Assembly (NCBI GenBank): GCA_029379385.1
Contig: CM055606.1
Coordinates: 20,237,142-20,301,141, forward strand
DNA from: Quillaja saponaria
Lineage: Eukaryota > Streptophyta > Magnoliopsida > Fabales > Quillajaceae
DNA length: 64,000 nt
Direction: 5' to 3'
The position numbers were made by a program, and so were the translations under genes. The notes under the pieces were generated by a model that had not been told where the DNA came from, made no database searches, and saw only the letters and a list, made by a program, of their open reading frames with translations. This document shows positions 1 to 15,724 of the stretch, in pieces; position 1 is the first letter of the stretch; each line of letters begins with the position of its first letter.

Positions 1-2867
<2,867 letters not shown>

Positions 2868-5800
2868 CTATTGTCTCTCCGAAATTACAAAGCTTTGGCA
2901 AAATGGCTTAACACCCTTTTGCCCAAATCACCTCTGAAATCCACCCTCCCAAAGTTCAAATCCAAATTGAAATTGACACCCACTAAGAGGAATCAGAATC
3001 AAAGAAAACCCAGATTTTCTTTTTTGTTTTCTTTCAAGTTCTCTTCTGCAGCAGCTGCTGCTTTATCTCCCTCTTTCTATAAATGTGTTTGTTTTTCTGC
3101 AAGCTGAACGGCAATAGAGGAAAAGAGAGGCAGAGGAAGAAGCTAAATTTGCTAAATAAGCAAAGCAAATAAATAAAGGAATAACTTGTCCAACATATTT
3201 TTGGTAATTAGATTTTGGGCAGTCAACTTTGGCTACACTTGTTCTTTCCTTCAAAAACTCAGACCAAGCTACCGATATCCTGTCCTTTCCAAGTTCCCAC
3301 CAATTAGCTATAAATATTAAACACTTGAATATGTCTTACATTACTTTTCTATTAGACGTATTATTACTTGTAGATAATCCATGTATTGCACTTTTCGCAT
3401 CGTTAGGATAAAATTTATATATTTATTTATTATATTTTTGGCATAATATTTATTTCATATTAAAAAAAAGAAAAAGACTCAAAACTAATTGGTTAAGAAA
3501 TTGTAGTTTTACTTTTATATAAAAATAATAAATATGTGGCATTGGCTACCTAGTTGTGGGAGGGGGAGGGGTGGCAGATAAGACATGCCGACTAAACTAC
3601 AATATTATTTGGCTTAGTCAAAACAGTGGAGTCTAATTCTTGATTATGTATTTTAAGTTACCACGTTTCTTTCGGTGGATAATTGCCAATATAATACTAT
3701 TATATATGTGGACTGCTACTTCTAGTGCATTATATTCATAAGTTCGATGTATATCACAAATAAATTATCACTAACAATTTTATAGGTAGAACATGTCATT
3801 ATCATTCTAATTTATTTATTTACTTTGTTGTCATAGAAAATGTGGTCATGCATTTTTAATAATTTTTCTTATTTTTTCTTTACGTAATATAACGTTTAAC
3901 TGATAACACGATAATTTCAACAATATAAAATCAAATGTTATATTTATTACAAATAAAAACTTATGAAATTATAAAAAAAATTATGTTGTGTATGTGTAAC
4001 TTTTATAAACCAAACAAATTTTTAAAAACATCTAGCATTAGTAATTGCTTCTACATGAGTTGCACTCCACTCGTTTGAACCAAATGCATCCATGATGATG
4101 AAATGGGACCCAAATTTTATTTTATTTTCTTGTTTGACCCCATTTTATAGGGGAATTTTTTATCTGCACCTCACATGTAAGAGTGACAATCACACTCATT
4201 TTCGTTGGCAATTATATAATTTTTTTTTTATTGTTAACGTTAGAAATTATTTTGTTTGCTCATAATTATTACTCAATGGTATATATTTCTAATTATTCCA
4301 ATAATCTCTAATTTGAAACTTCAAAGATACTTTATCTATTTCTTTTTTATTTTCAAAAAACAGTTTCTTGATAGTCTAATAAAAGTTTAAGAGGTTTTTG
4401 TACGAGTCCTTGTATTTTATTCCAATTGGATACATTATAAAAAATATTAAATATGCCATTAATACTCTTATTTTCCTAGATGTGTTCGTATTTATTAGTC
4501 TTCAAGTATCTATTTTATATTAAGACACTAATACCCCTAAATTAAATTTGAATATTTTATTTAAGTAATTATTTAAATATAATTTTAATTCTTAATATCA
4601 AATACATTAAAATAAATCTTTCTAACCCTAACCCCAATCTGAGTTAAAATTATATTATAAATAATACTTAAATAAAATATCAAATTTAATTTAAGATATT
4701 AGTGTTCTAATATAAAGTGATGACTCTATTACTAATAAATAGGAACAAATTCCTATCAAAATTGAAAAAATTAAAGATATAAAATATTTATTAAATACAC
4801 CGTATGATGTATCCAGTAGACATAGAATAGAAAAATTCTTTATATATACATATGTATAATTACTATCAAAATATCTTTAATTTTGATAATAAGAGCTGTA
4901 CTAAATTTTTATTAGTGATATTAAATTAATAAATAATTTTTTATTCTTTCACATTACTTAACATGTTATCTCCGAGTTTGATTGGACTTGCTTGATTGGT
5001 ATAGCTTTCATGTGGCTCCCATATCTAACTTGCGAGGTAGAGAAAAAGGGTGGACTGGATTGAACCTGAGCTAACTTCAAAACTAAAAAGTCATTAAGGT
5101 CAGAAAGGTCATTAAATTTAGAAAGAATAGTTGTAAATAGTGAGAGCGAGTTTCAAGAATGAAGGTTTCTTTCACATTTGGAGTTATCTAATTTGTACAG
5201 TCGTCAAGTTATATTAGATATTCTCATATTATTTCGATAAACAAATTTTATATTTTATGTAAGTGTTATATCATAAATATAAGATCTTGTTGTAGTCTTC
5301 AAAATTATCAAAACCTACTTTTATTTTATCTCGATATATTAATTTTACAGTGGTCACGTATCATGTATGAATTGGACAAGGTTACAATCCCTTACAATCC
5401 CCTACTAACAATATCCATTATAAATCCCTAATGAAACTAATAAGAAGCAACTTTGAGATCACTAGTGTTTTTTTTTTTTTTTCCTTTTACTCAATCAAAA
5501 AGATAAGTTATGAATTGAAAATATAAATTAGTCAAGATGAACATAAAAAAAAGCCAAATCTCACGATAAAATAAAATAATTTAACTAGTTAATCATGTAA
5601 ATATTGTTACAAATGGTTCACTCACTCTAAAATTAAAAAGTTTTTGTCAGAGATTTGAGATCACAAGAAAACTACTAGTAGAGAATAATAGCAATTACTG
5701 AACGAGATTAGGCTCGTGAAAAACCAAAAACAAATAGATTTTTTTTCTCTTTCATTTTGTCTACAACATGGAAAAATTTGACATTATATGATTAATGACT

Positions 5801-6808
5801 TCTTGACAATGTTAAGTGAATGAAATATTTTTGTCATGTAAAAAAATGATAGTACATGATGAATAATTGATTGACCATGCTAAGTGAAAGAAATATATCT
5901 ATTTTTTTTTTCTCATATCACGATGATGCTTTAATAGGAAAAAAAAAAAACATGAATTTATTATATTTGTTTCCTGCTCTTAGATCGTCTGATAAATTAT
6001 GCAAACCAGCTAGCAAATACAATTCTGAACATATAATTGTGTGAGCTAGAATGATGATTTTAGAGCAGTCACAAATCATAAAATTTCTAATTTCTTACCA
6101 GTCATACTCATGGACCCGTGTGTTGTAACTTGTAAGTGCTATATTGCTCATTGATGGTCGGAGGGTTCCTAATCACATGACCATAATGTTAATCTGCGTT
6201 CAACTTGTTCAGGTTCTTATCCAACTCTTAAGCTCCACATATTCTTTGCAAAAAGACATTGCAGGTTGTTGTCACCTACTAAATTTTTTGGGGACACTTA
6301 GCTGCACTAGTAGCTAAAAATAAAAATATCCAATAGTATTTTCCTGGAACTCGGAAGGTTCATAATTTTTTTATGGAAAAAAAGAAAACAGAGATTTTCT
6401 GTCTTTTTGTGGACGAATTTCATTCAGTTTCTGATTTTCTTACCCTCAACTGATATTCACTGGATTGAGAATGGATTGGGCTTGGGCTTGGTCTTGTTCT
6501 TTATCTATTTCAGTATGGGCTAAAAGTCCAAAAGGGATTTATGCAGGATACTTGAGATTTTGATTTTCTGAAACCCCTGAACCAAAATAAGGAGCAACAA
6601 TCCACCATACATCTACATTTTCTAAGATTTGCATTATAAAAGCTGTATATAAATGGTTTTACACAAGTATAACTAAGATGACACAACCCTTGCGGTATAC
6701 AGAAAAGAGAAGGAAAATACAGAATCAGATCCACTGCAGCAGTAAAGGAATTTTTGCCATAGATCAATATTTGCATGGTGATAGAGCAAAGCAACTCAAG
6801 TCTAACAC
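2868..6808. other. AT-rich intergenic region, no gene seen
   Basis: The part next to 2868 must contain the CIPK1 promoter and 5' leader; pyrimidine-rich stretches and a (CTG)-like CAGCAGCTGCTG run sit at about 3045-3062. Beyond about 3250 the sequence is AT-rich, with homopolymer runs and stops in all frames. I see no RNA gene or recognisable transposon end. Confidence 0.6.
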
Positions 6809-8066
6809 TTAGAGCTCCTCATTACGGCCACTACCAGCAATATTCTCTTTCACCTCTTGTGATTTCTGCTTGGCAGCTTCATAGTTTGATGCAATAGTGT
6901 CCTTAGCAGTTTCAAGTCTCTTCTGCTTTAGCCTTGGCACTTGGCAGCATCATAACCCTCTTGAGCTTTCTCTTTTGCCTATCCTAGTTGCTCCCCTACC
7001 TCCTATTGCTTTCCTCTGCAGCTTTCTGGCCTATTTCCTTTGATGCTTCCTTGGCCTCCTCAGCTTTTTGAGAGGCCTTCTTCTTGGATTCTCCTGCCTT
7101 GTAGGATGCCTTTTCCTTTTACTTCACTAACTGTTTCTGATGGTTTATTAATCTAATCTTTAGACTTGTCTTTTGCTGCACTGACTGTCTAAGCAGGCCT
7201 TCTCCTCTGCATTGGCTGTCTCTCTAGCCTTTTCCTTTGCAGTATCTGTTGCATGGCCAGCTGTATCAGTTGCTATATCACTGACCTTCTCTGCTGCAGA
7301 GTCCTTCATATTTCAGGCCTTCTCTGCTGCAAAGTCCTTTATTTCCTTTAGCCTTTTCTGCACTGTATTGACCAGCACCTGCATCCATTGTTGAATGCAT
7401 TAGCATTCCATTTATTCATGACACATACAACAAATTGGACGAACATCCTAGAATATCAATTCAAATACACTGGACTAGAACCCAAGTTATACTCAACTAA
7501 ACCTTAAGTCCAATACATGAATGCTTTTCCTCCAATCAAATAGATCAAGTCATACTAACCTATAAAATTTACATATGGGTGTCACACAATTTGGTGAAAT
7601 TTTCTTTTAAACTCTTCTAAATTTGAGGCACAACCTTATATGATAGTGACTGAAATTTCATTCTAAATTGAGGCTGTCATTCTTTGCCAAACAAGAGTAA
7701 AAGATGTAATTTTCTGTCACTTACCAGAAGTGACATCCTGGACTTCGTCTTTGGTCTTCTTGGCAGTATCACTGGCAATATCATACGTTTTCTGGGTGGT
7801 ACTCTCTTCGGGTTCATTTTCATGCTTGAAACAAAGTCCTTCTGAAATTTTTTCTGGACTGACCCTTCTTTAGCCTCTCTCGCCTTATTCCGGCTATGCT
7901 CCTTTACACCTTGAACCACTTTTGCAAAATTACGACTTTCCTCCGTTGAAGTCGGCATATGCCCAACACTTGCGCAGCTACATCTCAAGGAAAACATCAC
8001 AACCGCCAAAACCACCATCAGCCATACTAACCGACAACATCGTTGTTGCCTCGAATGCTTCCCCAT
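6809..8066 (-). pseudogene. Group-3 LEA (LEA_4) protein gene, decayed
   Basis: LEA_4 proteins are hydrophilic 11-mer-repeat proteins that protect cells during desiccation. Exon 1 (8066-7725) encodes a basic N-terminus followed by a hydrophobic segment (LVWLMVVLAVVMFSL), like a signal peptide or anchor. Then comes an Ala/Lys/Glu-rich region ending KKTKDEVQDVTSG at a good GTAAGT donor. Exon 2 (7378-6809) reads as K/A/E repeats (AAEKV, TDTAKEKARETA, AEEAKEASKE, AKEKAQEGYDAAK) and ends ENIAGSGRNEEL-stop. Exon 1 changes frame by two bases before the EGLCFKHENEPEE segment. Exon 2 has in-frame TGA and TAG codons (for example in GAGAAGGCCTGAAAT and AAAGATTAGATT) and further shifts. The many nonsense codons make this a pseudogene even if some shifts are consensus errors. 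Its position beside CIPK1 matches my memory of At3g17510-At3g17520. Confidence 0.8.
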
Positions 8067-10416
8067 CTTTAACAAACCTTTTATCAAACAGTTTGAAGAC
8101 AATAATAACACAATGACAAAGAGAACGAAAACTGTAATAACTTCAACTCCAAACCAATAGTTCTGGTGGGATGCTGGCCTGCTGGAGAAGTTCTGAAATG
8201 AGTTTATAAATGTTGAAGAAGTAGATGAACATGAACGGGCAGAAGACAGGAAGAACTTGATCTACTGGGAATGTTGTGAGCTTTATGACTCGCAAAAGGG
8301 TATAGCATGCATTTTCTCAATTGCTTAGGGAAGACGTGAATCACTGATTATCAAATTTCTTATGTAAATTGTACCCAAAAATAAGAAATTTAATAATTAC
8401 CATGCATTTAATCTTTTTTTTTAAATCTAACCATTTTAAATTTTTTCTTTTTTTAAGGTTGAAGAAAACATTGGAGCCTGACTTGAAACTAGGACTTTTT
8501 CTTGCCCAATGGAACTTTGCTAAATCGAGAATATGATACGTGTGAATAGCTATTATTCAGTTGATAAGATTGTCACCATCTTCAAGCTTGTTGGTCTTCA
8601 CTTGCTGGTTAAAATGAAATCAAGATGGCCACCAAGACCAATGAAACAGACTGCATTCTGCCACAGTATCCGAGGCAGAAACTGCTTCAACTAAATGGAA
8701 AATAAACAGAACCTGATAGATAACCAACAAAATAAAAATTGATACTTTTGTCATGAATAATGATAAATTCCACACATGTCCAAGACCTACTCTTAGAGAC
8801 AGTTCAATTAACAACAGAAACAGATAGCAGTCATGTAAATGAAACCGAGCCCTGCAAAATCCCCAGACAAGCTTGGCTACACAATTAAATGATGTGGAAA
8901 GCCATCTTCAAGTTACAATTTTTGGCTGTACAAACTTGTCAGCCATTGTGCCTTTCTGTGATAAATTACTTGTTGTATCTGCAGGAAAACAGAATAAGTG
9001 ATTTCAGAGAAGTGCCGCCGAAGCTGGATATATCTACTACATATGCAGATACCATTAAAAGGTTATACTAACGTTACTCCAACAATAATCAATGCGAATA
9101 TCCCGAGACTTGAAATTAACAATGAACCCATTGTTACAGCCTATTGCATGTTTTTACCAAAAATAAAATTTCCATTGGATCAATAAATTAACATGAATTC
9201 TCCTGTTAGTGACAAGAGAAGCCTGCACAGTGCAGTCATGATGCAGTACTTACTACCCTTGCATTGCATATAATTTAAACTCGGGGTAAAATGCATAAGG
9301 TGTTTGTCCTCTGCCTAATTGTAACTACCAAACTATGAGAGGAAAAAAAAAATCTTTCCAGATCACTAACATGGGTTTGAAGATCAGAACCACCCCTAGA
9401 TAGCAAGTAAAAATGTACTTTTCCAAGTAAGGTCAAGCAACGTGCCTCTGCCAGGTCTCTTAAATTGTTGGCAATAATTGAGATTGAAACCCCTGCTTCT
9501 TGGATAGACTCTGTATCACCACATAATTATTCAGTTAATATGACATCTAACATTGTCAGGGCCGACATGCATGATGCATATAAGGCCAGAAAGGGGAAAA
9601 ATATACTCTGTAATTTCAATGCATTATTACGTAAAAACCATATAATTGTAACCACATAAAGCTTAGCAATAAAAAATAAACAACCATATGCTCCCCTACA
9701 TCCCATTTCATGTGTCCTGTTTGTTTTCCACAAAGTTTAAGCAGATTGCTTTATTCAGAAAGGGATCACATTTTACAATCCAATGCTCAGCTTTTTTTAA
9801 TTGCAATAAAATAATAGGGTTAGAAAAGGAAATTGAAATACTAAAAAGGGCAAGTTTCAAACCAAGACACAAGGGCATCCCGCAAAGGAAATCAAGACAA
9901 GGCTCATAGTATAGGAGGGCAAGACTTGAGAGTAACTAGATTAACTAACATTTAGATTATAAGAAAACTCTTATTTGTAGAGAAGAATAATATTAAGTCT
10001 TCAGCATTTCAATAATTGGCCATTCATCAAGTGTTCATGGAACTCAGTATGTGATTACATAATAATGACAATAATAAGACAGAACATTGATGAATAATGA
10101 TAGCAAGAAACGTCAAACATGCAGAAACAACTCTGAATGGCATCAAACATCAAACGACAAACATAGTTGGCAGACATAGAATTAGACATGCCCATGTAAG
10201 CAGAAGCATGTATTGATATAACTAGTTTAACAGATTAAATAAATATATAAACAGTTATGTTATGCAAGGACTTGCATAGCAACATGCACAAAGTCCTCTT
10301 ACACAAAGAGAACATTGTAAATGACCATAAGCTTGCAAACCAGAAACTTCCTAACCTACCTAAATTTCGAGTTATACAGAATAAAGACAGAGAAAAGTTA
10401 AAAAACTTACAATGCC
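8067..10416. other. Intergenic, no convincing gene
   Basis: The left part would be the promoter of the LEA pseudogene. The right part may include the 3' UTR of the transposase-derived gene. Only short open frames without domain features are seen on either strand. Confidence 0.5.
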
Positions 10417-13112
10417 CTAAATATTCTGCAATAAATCTTTGCATGTCTTCTTATTATGGCCAAGGCCCTTGCACTTGCTACACTGAAGTTGGCGTTTAAT
10501 TATGTCGATTGACTCCACCTGCTTCATCTTTGGTCGACCTGGAGGCCGCTTAGTTGGTGGAGGGGTTACAATTACTGGCTGAGCCGACTCAATCTGAATT
10601 GGTCTATCAACATTTGGAACGGGGTAAATTGATTCTCCATATGTTAAACGATAATTCTCAACAGTGAAGTATCTGGAGCAATAATCATATGGACTTCTAC
10701 CAATGCAGTCACAGACAGCAACAGCATGAGAGCAAGGCAAGCCAGTAATTTGCCACCCCTTGCAGCTACAATCCCAATGATCAATATCAACAATCTCGGC
10801 AGATTCTCCACGAACCTCAAACGTGCTACCTTGCAAGAGTACCACCTGAAGTGATACCGCTATAGAAGTTTCTTTTTGAAGCTTTTCCTCCATGGATGGT
10901 GTTAATTTCGTAGTCCATTGATTGGAATCCACCTTTCGTGTATAGATTGACTCCATCATCTTACCACGTAATACATCAACCATTTGTGTTATTGGCAACT
11001 CATGCGCCTCTGATACCCAACTGTAGAATGTCTGTCCAAAATTTGATGTCAGGTGATTATACCTTGCTCCTCCAAAGAATGCATTTGCCCAGTGCTCTGG
11101 CTCAGTTTGTGTGACCCAATCATAAGCTTCAGGAGAAATACCCTTAATATTCTCAACACTGCGCTGGAAATCCTCAAGTTTGGGTGCATAAGCAGCAGAA
11201 TAAAAATCATTAATCATGAATCGTCTTGCCTCATGAGAGAATTGACCCTTCAAGTCCCTATTGAGTTTATCAGCAAGATGCCTCAAACAATAACTGTGAT
11301 AGCATTTATCAAAAATCTCAGCCAATGACTTTTTCAAACCATTCTGAAAATCTGCAACAAATGTAATCTGCTGAGATGATGATACTGCCAAATTCAATTC
11401 CAGTAAAAACCAGTGCCAATTGTCCTCAGTCTCAGCATCTACAACAGCAAAGGCAACTGGAAAAATGCCATCATCCCCATCAGGGGCTGTTGCAGACAAT
11501 AATTCCCCTTGGTACTTTGAGTTTAAAGGAGTACTATCAAGGAAAAGGAGAGGACGACAACCTTGCTGGAAACCAGATATTGAGGCATGAAAAGATACAA
11601 AGAGACGATGGAAGCTTGAGTCCTCCTTAGTGGTAAAAGTCGCAATACTCCCTGGATTAGTCTCCTTTATCTTCTCACAGAAAAATGGTAACTGAGTATA
11701 TGCCTCTTTATAGGAACCCTGAAGCTGCTCTCTAGCAATCTCTTTTGCACGCCATGCTTGGGAATAATTCAACTGAATCCCATATTCTCGTTTTATGTCA
11801 TCTGCAATATCCTTTGGCTTGTAGTTAGGGGAGACTTTCAGTTTCTCCTTTATGATGCTTCCCACCCAACCCCTTGTTGCGCGGTACCCAGCTTTCACAG
11901 CAGCGCCTTCACATGTATGTTTTGCATTCATTTTCTTAATGCAAATCAACTGGGTGGTAGACAACCTTGATGCATATATTCGCCATGGACAACCTTGCGA
12001 TTTACATTTAACAGTGACACGGTGACTGTCATTCTTTTTATATCTGTAAGCAAATCCGTGTGCAATTGAGTATTTATGCAATGCTTCTCGGAATTCACTA
12101 AAACTATTAAACCTTTGGTCCACACCAGTGATGGTGTTTTCCCACTGCTGTGCAGCTTTATGATGATTTTCATCATTGATTCCAGCATGGATATCAAATA
12201 ATGAAGCTTCGTTAGGTATGTCCACTTCAACTTCATCAATGGGATTAATTGTATTGACTGGAAGAGGGGCTATTACAGGAACCACTGCTTCTGACACTGT
12301 CGTCCTGCTCGACCTGCAGCAACAAATATCCATGAGATTTTCAACTAAAACACAAGTGGGGTGTACTTGTAGCATAGCTACGGACATTCATTTTTGTCAC
12401 AACTACAGTACAATATCTAAGAATAAGCTAATTACAAAAGAGGCATATTCTTAAGAGTTGAAAATTAAAAGGATCTGTTTAGTCACAAAAAAAAAAAGAA
12501 AAAAAAGAAGTACCTTGGTTCAGTCACGGTGAAGAAATAAGGAGATCTTTCTATATTAAAACATCAGTTGAAAAAATCATAGGCAAATTCCTGGATCGCC
12601 TGGTAAGAATGCGGGAAAAAGGACATACACACCTCAACACCTTGTTTGTGATTGCACATTTGCCTCAATTAAGGGACAACTATAGCAATCTAATTGCCTA
12701 TTCAGATCAATGAGTGCCTAGTCAACAGAAAAACAGATAAATAAGCTGAAGCCATGAATAACTACCTACTAGCAGGCATGTTGGATACAATTCGAGCTGG
12801 TGCCTCCTCAGACAAAATGAATACATCAACCTCGCTAACATCCCCGAGGAAATTGATCATGCGTTGTAAATCCTTGTCTTTTGATATTGTAATGAGAGTC
12901 TTCTTATTACCCGGGAGGAAGTACTTAATAATCATATTGTCCACACTAAAGTTGAACATCTCGGCTATTTCCAATTTGAAATCACTTAACTGTGTCTGCT
13001 GATCAATTTGTACCGCATAGGCCTCACCCCCACTATACCTCAGTGATCCATCTTTATTCGTCACAAACTCTCCGCCTGATTGACATATAGCAATAACTTT
13101 CTTCGTAGCCAT
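10417..13112 (-). CDS. MUSTANG-type domesticated MULE transposase with PB1 domain
   Basis: Two exons, 13112-12766 and 12313-10417, join in frame (AG|G) into 747 codons without any break. Exon 1 is a PB1 domain (residues about 1-95: MATKKVIAICQSGGEF, then SKDKDLQRMINFLGDV). Exon 2 carries a zinc-binding WRKY/FAR1-like region (CKSQGCPW...KHTC, about 219-250). The MULE transposase core follows, with Asp375 in LFLDSTPL, Asp437 in VADFQNG, CLRH at 458-461 and a likely acidic partner near 496 in LEDF. A SWIM zinc finger (Cys631, Cys633, Cys643, His645) and a CCHC knuckle (Cys727, Cys730, His735, Cys740) close the protein. PB1 plus MULE core plus SWIM plus CCHC is the layout of the MUSTANG-B genes, domesticated transposases retained across angiosperms and linked to growth and flowering. 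I see no terminal inverted repeats nearby. Exact orthologue number is not assignable. Confidence 0.9.
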
Positions 13113-14890
13113 GGCCTAGCAAATTTTTACAGAATAATACTGTTACTATAGCAGACCACAAAACCCATGTCTTATCCGCTACCAAGAACAAAGTTTGCTC
13201 TTTTCGGAAGTGAAATTAACAGATAACACAGTAAAATCTCCAACATAATCCCATAACAAAAATTAAATAGAAAAAATGGAACACCCACATTAAGAATATA
13301 AACGAAACCCACAAGACCGATAAAACGAAGTCTTTTCCAATTAACATTAAAAATTTCCAACATTGTATGTTGTCTCAAACGATCAAAAAACCCTAATAGA
13401 AACAATGCAATTGCATTCATGGAAGACAAAGATAAACCCTAATAAGCTTGTATATCCTAGAAAGTGTAAAAATACTAACTTTAAAGCCGGACTGAGACAA
13501 GCACGTAGCTGCTCTCCCTCCTTCTTCTTCTTGTTCCACAACACCTTCAGGATGAGACTTTTCTTCTTTGTCTAACCGCATGAATAGTAGAGAGCAAGAA
13601 GTCACGCCTATGCCCAAATAGGAGAGACGTCGAAGCACACCGCATATGCTTTATTTAAAATATTGTACCTCTTATATAAGCTTGTTATAGTACGCCCTCG
13701 TATTTAAGCCGTTGATTTCTCTTATTCTCAGTGGTTTGCTTTTTTTAACGGCTTAAGATTGCTAGTCTCTTTCATTGTGTGGGCCATCTTTGTGGATATG
13801 TTTAAGGTACATGTTCCTCGTCAAGTTGACTAAGTTTCTTAGATTACATGTGGGCCCTACCCAACCTTAAGATTGATTCAAGAGGACCGTGGCACCATAG
13901 TTTAAGTGAAGCTGTGAACTCATCATCGTCAGTTTCAAAGGATCCAGTTTGTTTTGACTGTATTTTTTAACATAGATGCATTTTTTTTTCTCTCTTTTGA
14001 AAATAGAATTAACGAATTTCTCTACCCAAAAGAAAGAAAAATAAAATAAAATAGAATTAATGAATTTCTTCTACTCAACTCAGATTTTGTTGAATTAGGA
14101 ATTTTTATGTTTATAAGATCTTGAAAATCGATCAAAATATTTTGATATTATAGTAAGAGAATCAACCAAAAAAGACTTTTTAAGCAAAATTTTTATAACA
14201 GTTCCATTTACTTATTAGGATTCATATCTCGTTATACAACTTTTTTTCCTCCTTAATTGGTGATAAATTTTTATTAACTGGTTGGTGGTGTGATAGATGA
14301 ATGAATATTATATTAGTTTCAGATCCGTATTGAAGTCATTTGTTAATATCATAACTACAACTATATATATATATATATTTGTATCACTTATCAACCTTTC
14401 TCTTGAGCTCAATTCATTCATAAAAAAAGATTTATAAAGTAGAACAAATACCTCACAAAGTTGAATAACTACCAATTAAAAAAAAAAAAAAAACACATAA
14501 GCTAATTATTGCAATTGAAAAATAAATCTTTTAATACATCACAGAAGAAGAAACATAAGAAAGTAAATTTTCTCCCTTAGTTTTATGGGTCTGAATTATT
14601 GAAAAAGTTACAAAGAGTGAACCCTTAATTATAAATAATTTTAATCGAATCAAAGAGATGAATTATTATAAATATACAGTGTAACATTATTTTAGGCCAT
14701 AGCTTTCAAAATAACCATCTCTACTTTGACAAAAAAGAATAAAAATTACTATCACTAGACACATAAAAAAGACTAGATATGACAAGTTGGCAACACAATG
14801 GAGTATAGAGTGTATTTCTAAGATGACCTAAGGTTTTTAGACTACAAGGAAGACAACAGATTTCTAAACACAAATTAACTCTTGGTGCTT
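13113..14890. other. Leader/promoter of the transposase-derived gene, then AT-rich spacer
   Basis: About 13480-13640 is less AT-rich than its surroundings, and on the minus strand ends in a possible donor, so it may be a noncoding first exon. From about 13970 the sequence is AT-rich, with a short (AT)n at 14366-14382 and a long A run near 14480. Nothing else is recognised. Confidence 0.45.
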
Positions 14891-14894
14891 TGGG

Positions 14895-15005
14895 TTACCA
14901 TGCAACAGCTTTTGCCGAACCAAGGACCCTCAATGCAAATTCAACAGCAAATATAGGAATGGGATGATCTGCATGTATAGCTTGGCTCTCCAAATCAACC
15001 CCAAA
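14895..15005 (-). other. Possible 3'-terminal exon of an unrecognised protein
   Basis: An open frame of about 35-45 codons ends in TAA at 14897-14895 and reads AGPFNFGVDLESQAIHADH, then PIPIFAVEFALRVLG, then SAKAVAW. Its composition is protein-like and unlike random AT-rich frames. No clear upstream acceptor is seen and I do not recognise the family, so it may be an old gene remnant. Confidence 0.3.
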
Positions 15006-15724
15006 ATTGAAAGGACCAGCAATATTTTGCAAGATGTATATCAAACATGTCAGTTTGGCAGCAGCAGTAACACATACTCAACAACATTAAAACAGTCTGA
15101 ACTCTGTAGTCAAATTGAGATGGGAAAAGCATAAGAAAAAAACAGGAAAGACAGAAAGAGGATGCAAGTATATTATGAAGTCCATCTCAAAGTTTAGGAG
15201 AAGCATGCAGCAGGACACCATATCATATGAGTAGACCTTTTAGAGAACTAAGGTTTAAGAATCAAAATATAGAAAGGTTGATGATATAGTAGCAAATATA
15301 TAAAAAACTGAAAGGGCTCTGCTAATTTTTTATCATGACCTTTAACAATTTATGTAGAAAGTTTTCTGACTTCATATTTTACCCCAGAAGAGTATTGATG
15401 TTTTCTACAAAAATCAAGACAACTAAGAAAATTTGACTGGAAGCTTTCAAAGATAAGATTAATTGGCAATAATTCATTCAGGTTCAGCATGAAAGAGGAG
15501 AATTAGAGAGTAATCTAGATCCAAATACCAAACCCACCTCCATCCATTGCCCTGCCCATATTAGTTTCTTCATCTCCATAGCTCTTAGAGTAATCTACAA
15601 TCCAGTGTGCATTTCACAGACGCAAGCACCACTGTGCTAGCTCTGTACGGTCCTCACTCTCAGTCATTGGTGCGCACAACAGTCTAACAAGTGCGAATGT
15701 GCATTATTATCCATTTGTTTACTC

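Noticed and set aside
12314..12387. N-terminal extension (MSVAMLQVHPTC...) of the transposase exon as a separate start
   Set aside because: It lies in the intron. The PB1 exon at 13112-12766 joins in phase at 12313 and gives the known PB1-transposase architecture.
12515..12556. Extra small exon between the PB1 exon and the transposase exon
   Set aside because: Including it introduces a stop codon; direct joining gives an open frame.
10417..13112. Active Mutator element
   Set aside because: No flanking inverted repeats seen, and the PB1 fusion and spliced structure match domesticated MUSTANG genes.
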